From positions 11,775,501 through 11,839,500 of the forward strand of contig JBBMNZ010000007.1 of the NCBI GenBank assembly GCA_037954325.1: a stretch of 64,000 nucleotides of DNA, written 5' to 3'. This DNA is from Fistularia commersonii. Lineage: Eukaryota; Chordata; Actinopteri; Syngnathiformes; Fistulariidae. Each line of letters starts with the position of its first letter. The stretch's first letter is position 1. The notes beneath the pieces were generated by a model that made no database searches, was not told the origin of the DNA, and was given only the letters and a program-made list of their open reading frames with translations. This document shows positions 25,646 through 35,990 of this stretch, in pieces. Position numbers and translations under genes: made by a program.

Positions 25646-28600
25646 TAATCTAAACTTGGTGAGAATGTTACAGAGTCCCTTTGGGGATATAGAGGGAAAA
25701 AGGATGAAGGTTAAAAACAAAATATTATTTTTTTGTAAGATATTGTAAAACTGTTTACGTGAAGAACAATTTATCTTCCAGGTCATCCATGGTCAGAGCG
25801 GAAACACGACAGACAAAACAATGGAGTGGGAGAAGTTTTTTGCACTTTATTTAACCGGTGATGAATTAGTTGTGGTAGCTGTTTGTAAAAAGAGGTGGGC
25901 ATAACATTAATTCAGTAACTTAATATAACAACACAGAGTTTAAGCTCAGCTAATCTCATTATGTTCTAACCAGAGCATCAAACATTAAATTACGCTAGTC
26001 CTGCAACTCTAACTTAATGGTGTTAGGGTAAACATTTTTTTACCCCTCAAACTTGTTCCCCCAATGTCCTCTATGGGGCTTTAAAGAACATGTCTAGATG
26101 AGAGAAATTGCTAACATTTTGTATAAAAAAAACAAAAAATAATAATATTCTGAATTATTATTAGATATTATTATTATAATTACGTATAATACATGTAAAT
26201 ACAATTAATTATAATCAAAAATTGTTCTTAATAATCAAACAAGATAATAATAATAATAATAATAATAGTCGTAATAATAATAATAATGTGTTACTTGAAA
26301 ATCAGCTGATTAGTGGAGGAACAGAAATTTTTTTTCAACGATTTGTTTTTCAGGACCTTGAGTTTTAATAACTCTTCCAGTATTGAAATCCATGAGTCAT
26401 GAATCAGTCCTATGTGGGTGGGTGATTTAACAAGCAACAGCCTGCTTTGGAATTAGTAGCGCAGAGAGGCTTCTGTTCTGCAGAGCCAGACCCGCAAAGG
26501 AAAGGGGTGATTAGAGCGGCGGATGCATGGCCGGACAGCAGGTTACATGTTCTGTCCAAGACATAACTCAACCGCAGCAGTTCCGTAAGATCAACCTCAC
26601 GTTGACTCACTCGAGAATGCTGTGGAGCAGCTACAAGAAGCACAGATTGAATTTTGTTTTACAGGATATTTCTAGTATATGTCCTCGGTTAAATAAATCT
26701 AAAAAGACATATAGTGCAATCACAAATTCATAAAGAAGAGACGGTGATGCCTCTGATAACATGTCGGGCGGTTGCTGTACCTTAGTTGAAATACGGTTGA
26801 TATTCTTTGAATGGTCTCTCCGACATGGAACGCATTAAAATTTCATAATGTTTGGATGAACACAAAAATTATGGAAGCTTTTGGGGTTGCTTTACGCAAA
26901 TCTAATTTGACGCTTGTTGACGTTATGTGGCAAAAACTAACGGATGACCTCGGAATAAACCCCCCCGCTTCCCCAGACCCTTTTACATCATTTACTTTGA
27001 TATACAATCCAACCCGAGCATCTTCGGCTAAAATAAAGCAAATTACACACTTTGTATTCAACTAACGCAGATGTTTGCTTTCCATGATGTCAGTATGCAT
27101 GGGCAGTTTTCATTGTGCACTTAAGGACTTCTAAATTTGCTCATACAGCGCTGTCGGTGCAGATCATCGACTCGGACGCGTCTCCAGCATCTCTTGACTT
27201 TTTCGTGTTTATCGCGTCGTTTGATCGTGCTGTCAATAACGTAGCCAAAGTCTCCAGACTCCATCAGTTACACCACCACGGCACACGAAACCTGAATTAT
27301 CCTTGAAGGGAGCAAAAGACCAGACGTGAAAAATTGATTCACTAAGTACACCTCGCTCCTGCTCCTCCTCTGCTCTCATTCACACCATTTCCTTCACACC
27401 TCCTCGAGTCATGCAACAGTCTGTACACACACACACACACACAAGCGACTGCATACACGCTGTGGCCAAAAATCAAGAGGTTGAGAAATCCCGGTGTTCT
27501 GCTTTTACTTGGAATTTTTTACACAGTGTGGATGTCAACCAAGCATGAACGGCCACTTAACCTGCACACACCCAACCAGAGCATGGGGGTCTCTCCGATG
27601 TGCATTCATTGGTTGCCCCCCCAACCTTCAGTTTTGTTTTTCCTCTTTCTTTTTCCCCACTAGACGATACAACCTATCACCCGAGTGCTTCTCCCGCTGT
27701 GTCGACCCCCACCCCTTCCCCCTTCCATCTTCTTGTCTTCACATGGACTGCTAATATGCCCGGTTCCCTTCCTGCTGCTGCCGCTGCAATGGACTTCCCC
27801 TCCGCTCAAAGTGTTTGTTTGGACTTTCTCTGTAAGGATTTTACGCATCTCGGCTGAGTATAATGCAGAGCGGCGGCAGATGTGAGGTTCAAAAAGAAAA
27901 TGAGGGGGAAGCAAGGTGGGGGGAGGGGGAGCAGATTATTTAAAACCCATAAGCCCCTCAATCATGACATTTGGTGAATTCGGAGCAAACAATGGAAGAC
28001 TTTGAATTTTTTCTGTCAGGCCACCCAAAGATTCAGTGTGTCATATTTATTGTATCATTTAAAGCTATTATTTGTTTTCACCCACAGCCTTTTAATATAA
28101 TTTAAACCATCTGTTGGGCGTATGGCCTGTGTTTTGTTATTTTATTGGTTTTATCTGATTGATTTTTTTTTTTTTTTTTTTTTGGTTATTATCTCCTTTG
28201 CCTGTCTTTCATATTTTATTTTATTGTATTTTGTTTTCAGCAGCTCCCATGCAATGCAAGGACACGCTGATCACCGTCATCCACATTGGTATTTTCTGAA
28301 AGCGTTTTTCAAAGCTCCTTAATTTGTTTTCAAACTGGGGCACAGACTGGCAGGCCAAAGAGAGATATTTTGGACTTCGAACAAGAAATGTCTGGTGTAA
28401 AAAGCCCAAAAAGTGGATTTATGCAGCCGCACCTTTGTAATACAAGCAACCACCTATTTCCAATCATTACAACCGGGGGTAAATTATTTTCAACATTTAT
28501 TTTGAGGAATAAGTGACATACAAGATGTTGGTATCGAGGGCAGTGATGAAGATGTGGCATTTGCAAGGGGATCGGAGAAAGAGAGTCATTTGAATGCAAA

Positions 28601-29010
28601 GAACATTCACTTTATCTGCTGAAGCACCGACTGCTCTCCTCGTTCGTTCCTCCGCGTGCGATTAAATATTCACCTCCAAGGGGCTGGAGGTGACCTGTTA
28701 AGTACAAACGCCGGGATGTATCAAATGCACGTTAAACGGCTCGTTCAACTTGAATATTCGATTTGCATGTTATTTACACTTATTTACACGCCCACTCGCT
28801 CGGACAGGTTTTGTTGTTTTCTTTTTTTAGCGACAAATCTCACGGAGCCGAACAGGAAAAGGATAAAATATTCTAGCATGCTTACATTTGAAGCTGACTA
28901 AATAAGAAGACTTTGAAAAACTGGTGGAAAATTATCATCTCACACCTGTTCACATCTAAAGACAAGTTTTTCATCGCAGCCTAGTCCCAGAATGAGATTT
29001 TACAATGACC
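25646..29010. other. Non-coding stretch; AAT and CA microsatellites, T21 run
   Basis: It has an (AAT)n tract at 26243-26287, a CA tract at 27424-27443 and 21 T at 28163-28183. No exon or transposon was recognised. The short open frames have no family signature. Confidence 0.4.
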
Positions 29011-29012
29011 AT

Positions 29013-29515
29013 GAATCTTGCAGGGTCAATATTTACAAGACAACAACTCGATTCTTAAAGCTAATTTTTTTTCCAACCGTGCAGTATTTTCACCAGGTAT
29101 TTGCAGAGCCTCCGCTATTTTGCTCCATGGCTTTTCCATCTCCAACTCTCCGTTGATACATTGGAGAGCTGACATCGTACAAGCCGAGCTGTTCTGCCCA
29201 CAGCTCCGCCATCCTCTCCTCTTTCTTGACAGTCCGTATTGATCGGGACGTACTTCGACGTTCCCGATCATCCGCACCGCTGACAAATACCGCTCTGGTG
29301 ACTGTTTGTCTACCACGTTTCCTGTTTTGTCCAAGCTCATCTATTGATTGTTGTGAGTTGTGTTACATCATCATAAATAAAGACTGAAAGACTTGCGATA
29401 ATATCATGTTTGATATTGTTATAAACCCAAGACTAGAAAAAGACTGATCTGAAACAGCTCCGTTTACCACCTTATCAATCAAGATGACAGGAGCATGCCG
29501 CAACCCCAATACAAC
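29013..29515 (-). mobile_element. MADF-domain transposon relic, copy A
   Basis: On the minus strand, 29105-29240 encodes ERMAELWAEQLGLYDVSSPM and, after a one-base frame change, MEKPWSKIAEALQIPGENT. This is the ELW...LYDVSSPxY...W.xIAEAL pattern of a MADF DNA-binding domain, typical of accessory genes of PIF/Harbinger-class DNA transposons and their domesticated descendants. The same relic with the same flanks recurs at 33975-34420. Frameshifts and stops show that it is dead. No TIR was identified. Confidence 0.65.
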
Positions 29516-30924
29516 TCCTAAAATATACCTCAGTTTTTAGTCTGCGACCATGAAAATCTTTTGTAAGTCCAGCATTAAAATTGACTAAATGTGACAAGGA
29601 CTCACGCACAGTCGATGTGGAATGTCAAGCGTTGCTCAAAAAAAAAGTAATACTGGGGAAAGAGGTCAATTGGTCAATACCAAATACAAATGACGACTGA
29701 ATTCTCCCTGACCGTGACATCTTGTCAGATCCTGCAGGTGCTGAGGTGTTCACTGAGTCTGGAGACGCACAGCGAAGGGGGAATAATAAATCTGTGTATC
29801 TGGCGTTGGTTTTTTTAATCCACGTCTGTCAATTTTCATTTCTGAGAGCGCTTTAAGTGCCGCTTCGTCACCAGCCGCCCCGGCTCCGGAGGAAGCCCCG
29901 GCATGTTTTCCTTTGTTTTTGATAAATCGTTGAACTGTTGCCCGCCTGCTTTTTGCAGTTTGCTTTTGGGTCCTTTTTTTCCCCTCATCCTTCCCAGCCT
30001 CTGACAGATGGCGTTTGCCGCTTGCTTTGTTGTCGCTCGTCCCAAAAGCGTGTTTCCACATGTTGTTTTTTTTTTTTTTTTTTCATAAAGCTTAGAGGGT
30101 TTTTTTCTTTTTGTTTTTAGAATTTCAGTACACGGTTTACAGTAATCCATCCTCAGCACCTTGACCACTGTTTTCCTCTTTTGTGCAACTTTCACTAAAC
30201 ACATCAGAACACATTTAGATCATAAACCTACTGGTTTTACAAATCCGAGTGTCACCTAAATGTCAAGCGCTTGCATCTGCAATGTTTTTCAAATTCATCC
30301 GGTGAAAAGGGGAATAAAAGGCCCGGCATTACCTTTCATGATATTCTTTCTTTCCTCTTGGCTGCTCCCTTCAGGGGAGCCAATCATCTTCCTCCATCTG
30401 AACCTTTTCTCTCCCCCTTCTTTCACTCTATCCATGAGGGGACCAAATTTAAAAAAAAATTGTACAAGTCGAGGGTCAGACTTGATGGCAGTGTTTATTG
30501 AAAACTCATAGAAATTATCTTATTGCACATATTGCACCTGGAAATAACAAAACCTATTGCTGGTAAAACAACATGAACCATCACATAAATAAAATCAGTC
30601 AAATTTATTTCTTATGGCTCCATCTGCACCTTCCCAAGAGTAAATCCAAGCAAAAATATTTTTCCTTATAATTTCCTTAAAAAGAAAATTCAAATAAGCA
30701 GAAAAATTAGTAAAATGTAAAATTAGTAAAAAACTGAAAATGTGACAAAGCTCAATTTGCTGTTCTGTGATGCTCACTAGCCCAAACTAGCCATCATCCT
30801 TTCGTTATAGCCACACTGTCTCAGCACAGACGACACACCCCGCCCTTTACACCCACAGACAAACCCTTTTGCAGGCGAGATGTAATTGAAAGTCGCCATA
30901 GTTGAGAAGTTTCACAAGGCTGCT
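29516..30924. other. Non-coding stretch with Lys-rich minus-strand frames, no gene recognised
   Basis: Minus-strand frames at 29750-30061 and 29836-30204 are Lys/Arg-rich. They overlap one another and partly reflect T-rich sequence (a T21 run at about 30063-30083). I could not tie them to any family and do not call a gene. Confidence 0.4.
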
Positions 30925-31016
30925 GATTTGCAAGTGTATTTGCAGTCCCTATGTCCTCTTGTAAGTCGCTTTGGATAAAAGCGTCTGCCAAATGCAATGT
31001 AATGTAATGTAATGCT
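30925..31016 (+). repeat. Teleost interspersed repeat tail (GTCGCTTTGGATAAAAGCGTCTG type), + copy
   Basis: It contains 'gtaagtcgctttggataaaa' then 'gcgtctgccaaatg' and a TGTAA pentamer tail. Upstream, 'gcaagtgtatttgcag' is shared with the reverse copy at 43098. This is one of the most common 3' ends of retroposons in fish. Confidence 0.75.
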
Positions 31017-31354
31017 GATGAACGATTGGTGCGCCAATGCACTTGCAATGCATTGTGGGACTTGTAGTATTACGGTGACAGGCCGGCTCTAATACTCTAA
31101 AATCTTCTTGTCTGGCAACTGGACTTGAATTTCTTCACTTTCACCCCTCATCAGAGAGGCTTATTCAACTCTGAAGAATGAAGGGTGGAACGTCTTCAAG
31201 TGAAGAAGTTCAGTTGCTTCGACGAGAAGATTTTGACAAGAATTCACCATGACCTGGATGGCTGATAAGAAATAATTTACCATGGGCTTTGAGTCTGTTT
31301 TTTTTTGCTCTCATACCTCAACGTCCTTCCGCCTGGATCTCCGCCATCCCCTCT

Positions 31355-31540
31355 TTTGTTCAAACCCCCTCAGTGTGACTTTATCGCCAGAACATCTAAC
31401 ATGTGCCGTCCCCTCTGATGGACCTGTTCCCGATCCTGTCCGTCCCCTTCAGTTCCAAAAAGAACCTCAACGTCCCGGTCTCCTCCGCCTGCAGCTCTGC
31501 TTCCTTGTCTTTTCCTCAATGGCACGGAACAAATGCAAGT
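31355..31540 (-). mobile_element. LINE fragment (internal 3' piece), minus copy
   Basis: The plus-strand string 'catctaacatgtgccgtccc', with 'ctgatggacctgttcccgatcctgtcc' and 'ccaaaaagaacctcaacgtc', matches the same internal segment as in the LINE copies at 33480-33895 and (reverse) 38100-38250. Both ends are missing. Confidence 0.7.
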
Positions 31541-31684
31541 TCTGAGGATAGTTTGTGGTGCACGTGCACGCGCATGTACTTATGAGTGTGCGTACGTGTG
31601 TGTGACAGACTTGAAAAGAGAGACAAATGTTCTGCACCAAATGAGGGCAATGGTTTTCATCCAGCAAATCAGAAGCGTGTGTCA

Positions 31685-31686
<2 letters not shown>

Positions 31687-31732
<46 letters not shown>
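31687..31732. repeat. (GT)23 microsatellite
   Basis: A pure GT run followed by GAGAGAGA. Confidence 0.97.
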
Positions 31733-31741
<9 letters not shown>

Positions 31742-31771
31742 CTTGGGACAAGGGTGTTCTAAGGTTAAAAA

Positions 31772-31812
31772 AGTGTGTGTGTGTGTGTGTGTGTGCGTGT
31801 GTGTGTGTGTGT
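31772..31812. repeat. (GT)n microsatellite with one CG interruption
   Basis: A second GT tract 40 bp after the first. Confidence 0.96.
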
Positions 31813-32339
31813 AGGACCAAGACTAAACATTTCTCACTCCCCATACCGACTCATTGGAGGATCGGCATGTGACGGTATGCGCCCACACAGAAAGAAATTG
31901 AAAATAAAAAATCTGCTTTTACTTTTATTTATATTTAGATACGGATGTGCACGCTCTGAGGGAAAATTCTCTATTCGTCACACGCTTCATGCACTTGGGA
32001 TGACAACGTGTTCGAGAAGACTAATAATTACGACCAGTGTGATTTTTAACGAAGTCCACGCAAGCTCAATATGTTTATCACCATGTTTTTAGTCTGGAAA
32101 CGTGTTTTCCCCTCATGATGATATTCTCACGTTGCCGTCCTCAGTTTATCCAGAGAAGTATTGATAATTAAATAAAAACAAACCTACTGTCCTAACCCGA
32201 TGCAACCAGTGCGGGAAAATGTAAACATCCACAGAAATGTATTCGAATTGTAAACAATGCGTGCAAGATGTGCAAGTGAAAGTGCGTGTATTTTGAGCGT
32301 GCAACTCACAAAGTGCGTGTGCAGAGAGATCAAATACAC

Positions 32340-32790
32340 ATTTCAGTAGCACGGACAGTTGCGTGCAGCGGATGCGTAAAGCGCAGAATTGCAGAATGTC
32401 ATGAGTTAATACGTGTTTGTTGACTGACAGTCCTGTCAGTCGTTCGAGAGTCTAATGTTGTTTTTATTTTGTTTTGGTTTTTTTTTTTTGCTTTTGCGCA
32501 CAACTTCTCCCCGCGGGCACGCTCACGATGTTTCGGGTGGGTGCGCAGGGTGGTTGGGTGGGTGGGGACAACCGCTCCGCATCACCGCCACAAGCTGCTG
32601 CTCGACGCCCGGAGCTGGCGAGCACTGAGCGCTCTGTCTCTCTCTCCCTCTCTCACACACGCACACGCACGCTTCCGTCTCTCCATCCCTCAGCCGTCCG
32701 AGCGCGCACAGGCGACTCGGGCGTCGGTTCGGCGCGGAGCGGAAACAAGACGCGCTCCGCGCCGCTTCCCTCCTTCCCCACCCGGTCGAG
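32340..32790 (+). promoter_or_regulatory. asic2: CpG-rich promoter and 5' UTR region of the ASIC gene
   Basis: The 450 bases before the ASIC start codon change sharply from AT-rich sequence to GC- and CpG-rich sequence, and the high CpG density runs on through exon 1 to about 33430. It contains CpG clusters near 32510-32530 and 32695-32780 and a CT/CA-rich stretch near 32638-32670. I see no convincing TATA box, which fits a dispersed CpG-island promoter of a neuronal gene. The transcription start cannot be fixed from sequence alone, and a non-coding upstream exon is possible. Calling this a promoter is inference from base composition and position. Confidence 0.55.
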
Positions 32791-33423
32791 ATGTGCCAGT
32801 GCGACTCATCCGGGTCCAAACCGGGACCGGCACCGGGACCGGGCTCTCTCTCCGACGCCGGCAAGCTCTTCCTCAAGCACACCACCTTGCACGGGTTGAG
32901 GCACGTCTTCCTCAGCGGCTCGTACCCGCGGCGACTCGCCTGGCTGCTGGCGTTCCTGGCCGCCGTGGCACTGCTCTTCACCTGGTCCTCCAACCGGGTC
33001 CGGTACCTGCTGTCGTCGCCGGTTTACACCAAGGCGCACATGGTGTACGCCAAGAGGCTGGTCTTCCCCGCCGTGACTATCTGCAACCAGAACCTTCTGC
33101 TGCCGCGGCGCATGAAGAAGACGGACATCTTCAGCGCCGGGAGGTGGCTGGGGCTCCTGGGAAGGAACTGGCAGGTGTCCGCCGCGGCGCGGGAGGCGCT
33201 GGCCCCGGTGCGCGGCGGCGGCGGCGGCGGTGGTGGTGGTGAAGGCGAGCCGCCCTGGCCGCTGTTGTCGCGCATCCTGGACTTCAACCACTTCTTGCCG
33301 CCGCCGCGGGAGTCCCAGCCGTCCATGAGGCAGCTGCTGGACCGCCTGGGACACCAGTTGGAGGAGATGCTCCTCTACTGCCGATACCAGGGGGAGCTCT
33401 GCGGCCCGCGCAATTTCAGCACC
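32791..33423 (+). CDS. asic2: Acid-sensing ion channel, coding exon 1 (N-terminus, TM1, start of extracellular domain)
   Basis: This exon encodes residues 1-211 of a proton-gated, amiloride-sensitive sodium channel subunit (DEG/ENaC superfamily), which works as a trimer in the plasma membrane of neurons. Visible landmarks are the N-terminal gating motif LHGLRH (residues 33-38, with the conserved His-Gly pair), the first transmembrane helix (about 49-66) followed by TWSSNR, the palm motif FPAVTICN (92-99), DRLGHQLEEMLLYCRY (184-199), and CGPRNFST (204-211) with an N-glycosylation site. WSSNR, RWLGLL, LDFNHFLPP and YQGELCGPRNFS resemble the alternative first exon of ASIC2b more than ASIC1a or ASIC4. 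A run of nine glycines (142-150) sits in the extracellular part. The ATG at 32791 is the first in this frame with a plausible N-terminus. The exon ends at a strong GTGAGT donor in phase 0. The family is near certain. The paralogue is less so, and asic1 is the alternative. Confidence 0.93.
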
Positions 33424-33479
33424 GTGAGTGTGTCCGGAAAGTTTTGATTTTTCCTGAGTCAGATGTGGAATCGAATGCC

Positions 33480-33895
33480 ACCCACACATCTTCTTCTTTT
33501 CCTCTCGGCTTTTCCCTTCAGGGGTCACCGCAGCGAATCGACCTTCTCCATCTAACCCTGTCCTCTGTATCTTCCTCTCACACCAACTAACTTCACATCC
33601 TCTCTCAATACGTCCATAAATCTTCTCTCTGGTCTTCCTCTGGACCTCACAGCTCCAATCTAAACATCCTTCTACGTCAATCCCTCCTCCGTACATGACC
33701 GAACCGTCCCAGTCTGGCCAGCCCAGACTTTCCCCCCAAAACATCTAACATGTGCTGTCCCCTCTGATAGACTCATTCCTCATCCTGTCCATCCTGGTCA
33801 CTCCCAAAGAGAACCTCAACATCTTCATCTCTGCGACATCCAGCTCTGCTTCCTGTCTCTCCCTCAATGCCGCTGTCAATGCCACCCATGCATCT
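33480..33895 (-). mobile_element. LINE 3' fragment, minus copy, 57 bp inside ASIC intron 1
   Basis: The plus strand starts with 'cggcttttcccttcaggggt' and 'caccgcagcgaatcgacc' (the LINE 3' end) and runs through 'cgtccataaatcttctc' and 'catctaacatgtgctgtccc' to 'ctctccctcaatgcc'. The copy therefore lies head-away from the gene. It begins only 57 bp after the exon 1 donor. It is a dead 5'-truncated copy. Confidence 0.82.
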
Positions 33896-33974
33896 AAAAG
33901 ACTTGGGAAAGACTCAACTGTAAAACTACCATCTCATATCTTAACACTATTTTTTAGAGTTTTAAGGCTGTAAG

Positions 33975-34420
33975 TTTTGCAGGGTCACTATTCACACGAC
34001 TACAACTAGATTCTCTCAGCATTTTTTTTCCCACCGTGCAATGTTGTCACCCGGTCTTTGCAGTACTTCTGCTATTTCAGTCCATTGCTTCTCCTTCTCC
34101 GTTCGGTCCAAGCTGTTCTGGACAATCGATACCGAACAGAATGTTGTTCGTCATTCCCGTTCGTTCGCACCTCCCGTCAAATAACGCCTCTGCCGCCAAT
34201 CCCTCTCCGGTGACTGTTTGTTTACCACGTTTCCTGTTTCTGGTTTTGTTTGCTATTGGTTGTTGATTGTGTTACGTCATGGTTGATGTTGTCTTAAGCC
34301 CAAGACTGGGGTAAAAAAACTCCTTGTACTTACCAACCGAGATGACAGGAGTGCACCGTGACTCCAGGAAAACTCAGATTTCCTTCCAGGACAGTGAAAA
34401 TCATTATGGGTACGCCCGGC
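33975..34420 (-). mobile_element. MADF-domain transposon relic, copy B
   Basis: It shows the same block order as copy A (29013-29515): a 'cagggtca' end, 'accgtgca' block, 'ggtgactgtttg', 'taccacgtttcctgtt', then 'gatgacaggag'. On the minus strand it encodes KEKQWTEIAEVLQRPGDN, followed by IARWEKK, the second half of the MADF domain. The first half has been lost in a deletion relative to copy A. It is non-functional. Confidence 0.65.
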
Positions 34421-34669
34421 ATAAGTCATTTCCCTTCGGTATCATTTATGCGTGGATAAAAGCTGCTTTGTACCATAATTAATTGAATTTCGAGCCTGCG
34501 TATGATCACCAAATCGTACGAGATGCTGCTCATCCACACAGCAACCCTGGTAGCGCACAGCAGTCGTTATTTATTTTTTGTTTTTTGTTCATGCACGCTT
34601 ATTCAACCTCAGAGTCTCAGATTCAAGGCTGAAGCGCTTAATCCATCCCTGTCGGTCCGCATCTGGTTT

Positions 34670-34945
34670 TCAAAACATCCATCCATCCGTTATCGAGACA
34701 GCTTAGAGTCGTGAGGATGCTGGAGGCTATCCCAGCTGTGATTGGACGAGAGGCTGGGATTCACGGCCTGTCCCGGTTGCCAGTCGATCTCATTCGCATG
34801 TCGTAGAGACATAAATAGTCATTCACGCATCATATATAGTAGAGACAAACAATCATTTGTTCTCTCATTCACACATATGGGCGAATTTTTTATTCAATTT
34901 AAACCAGTCCATCGCCGGGCCACAATATAATAACATACAACTATT
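34670..34945 (-). repeat. Header-row teleost repeat, minus copy, distal half
   Basis: 'catccatccgttatcgagac', 'gatgctggaggctatcccag', 'gcgaga'-like and 'ctgtcccggttgccagtcgatc', followed by degenerate 'tagagacaaacaatcatt' and 'ctcattcacac' blocks, are the reverse complement of the end of this repeat. Its other half resumes at 35812, so later insertions appear to split it. Confidence 0.7.
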
Positions 34946-34972
34946 CACCCTCTCATTCATGTGTCACATTGA

Positions 34973-35236
34973 TAGAATAGAAGAGAATAGCCTTGTTATC
35001 GTCATTTCATTTCAGAAACACAAGGCAATGGGAAATGGAAAAATGCAGCAATATGCTACACAATATAATGCTAAATAATGAATAAAAAGCGATATGATAA
35101 AGTGAGATGTGCGACTGAAGCAATCAGTAGTGCTCTCGTAAACAGAGTGCTGAGATGAGGTATGTTGCTCTTGTCGTACATTGCACATAAGTAGGTATAG
35201 ATGGAGATATAAATAAATATAAATATAAATATAATT
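34973..35236. repeat. Short repeat with AGAATAG start (retroposon tail, reverse orientation)
   Basis: 'atagaatagaagagaatagc', 'cttgttatcgtcatttcatt', 'aaacacaaggcaatggg' and a 'gctcttgtcgtacattgcac' block resemble the AGAATAG-tailed fish retroposons that contain 'ctttattgtcattg'. An ATAAATATAAATATA run follows. Confidence 0.45.
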
Positions 35237-35242
35237 ATAGCC

Positions 35243-35444
35243 ACTGCTCCCTCTAAGCCGCGCGTTTGCGCACTGCTCCAGCATTCTCCGCGCAGAGCAA
35301 ATCTATGCCTCGCACAAAATAAAATCCAAGCTGAACTGTAAATAAAATGAATGTGTTTAATTTATTTAAAGTTCGGCTTTGTTGTGCGCGGAGAACGCTG
35401 GAGCAGTGCGCGATTGCGCAAACCAGCGGCTTAGAGGGAACAGT
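35243..35444. mobile_element. Palindromic MITE (about 200 bp hairpin)
   Basis: The left arm starts ACTGCTCCCTCTAAGCCGCG, and the right arm ends with its near-perfect complement CGGCTTAGAGGGAACAGT. The arms stay complementary for about 60 bases, through 'gcgcactgctccagc' against 'gctggagcagtgcgc' and 'ttctccgcgca' against 'tgcgcggagaa', leaving an AT-rich loop. The ends resemble hAT-type MITEs. I could not prove an 8-bp target duplication. Confidence 0.85.
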
Positions 35445-35462
35445 AACTATAACTAATAATGT

Positions 35463-35790
35463 ATCTTCTTCTCATTTCGGCTTTTCCCTTCAGCGGTTGC
35501 CACAGTGAATCAACCTTCTCCATCTAACCCTATTCTCTGTATCCTCCTCTCCCATACTCACTACCTTCATATCCTCTCTCACTACGTCCATAAATCTTCT
35601 CCTTGGTCTTCCACGAGACCTCCTGCCTGGCAGCTCCAATTCCAGCACCCATCTATCAATATATTCACTATCCCTTCCTGCACATGACTGAAGCATCTCA
35701 GTCTGGCTTCTGTAACGTGCTGTTCCTCTGATAGACTCTAATCCTAACCATCCTGGTCACTCCCAAAGAGAACCTTAGCATCTTTAAATA
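35463..35790 (-). mobile_element. LINE 3' tail, minus copy with partly intact frame
   Basis: The minus strand retains an open 68-codon frame (35490-35696) with the blocks ELELPGRRSRGRPRRRFMDV, VREDMKVVSMGEEDTENR and VRWRRLIHCGNR, the C-terminal end of the window's common LINE. The 3' end at 35463 reads 'cttctcatttcggcttttcc' on the plus strand. Confidence 0.83.
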
Positions 35791-35811
35791 AAAATATATA
35801 AATGTCCATTA

Positions 35812-35990
35812 TATAGAGACATGCAACCGTTCAGTCTTTCATTCACACATCAGTGAACCCCCTGCATGTAATTGGACTGCGGGAGGAAACCGGAGAAGCA
35901 GGAGCAAACCCGCGCAGACACGAGGAGAAAGAAAAGACCCCCCTGTGGGAATCACACCTTTGACTCCTTCGTGCTGGAAGGCCCTCACTA
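35812..35990 (-). repeat. Header-row teleost repeat, minus copy, proximal half
   Basis: 'tagagacatgcaaccgttca', 'ctttcattcacacatcagtg', 'ggactgcgggaggaaaccgg' and 'agcaaacccgcgcagacac' continue the repeat interrupted at 34945. Confidence 0.68.

Noticed and set aside
29750..30204. Lys-rich minus-strand frames that might be a nuclear protein
   Set aside because: Two overlapping frames, low complexity, T-run derived Lys stretches and no recognisable domain. No splice structure could be supported.
32469..33242. Long + strand open frame (257 codons) overlapping ASIC exon 1
   Set aside because: It is in a different frame from the ASIC exon. It is open only because the CpG-rich sequence has few stops, and its product is Arg/Ala-rich with no family signature.
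32806..33744. Minus-strand open frame of 312 codons across exon 1
   Set aside because: It is antisense to the GC-rich ASIC exon and then runs into a minus-strand LINE tail. This is a chance fusion of LINE C-terminal sequence with an antisense shadow, not a gene.
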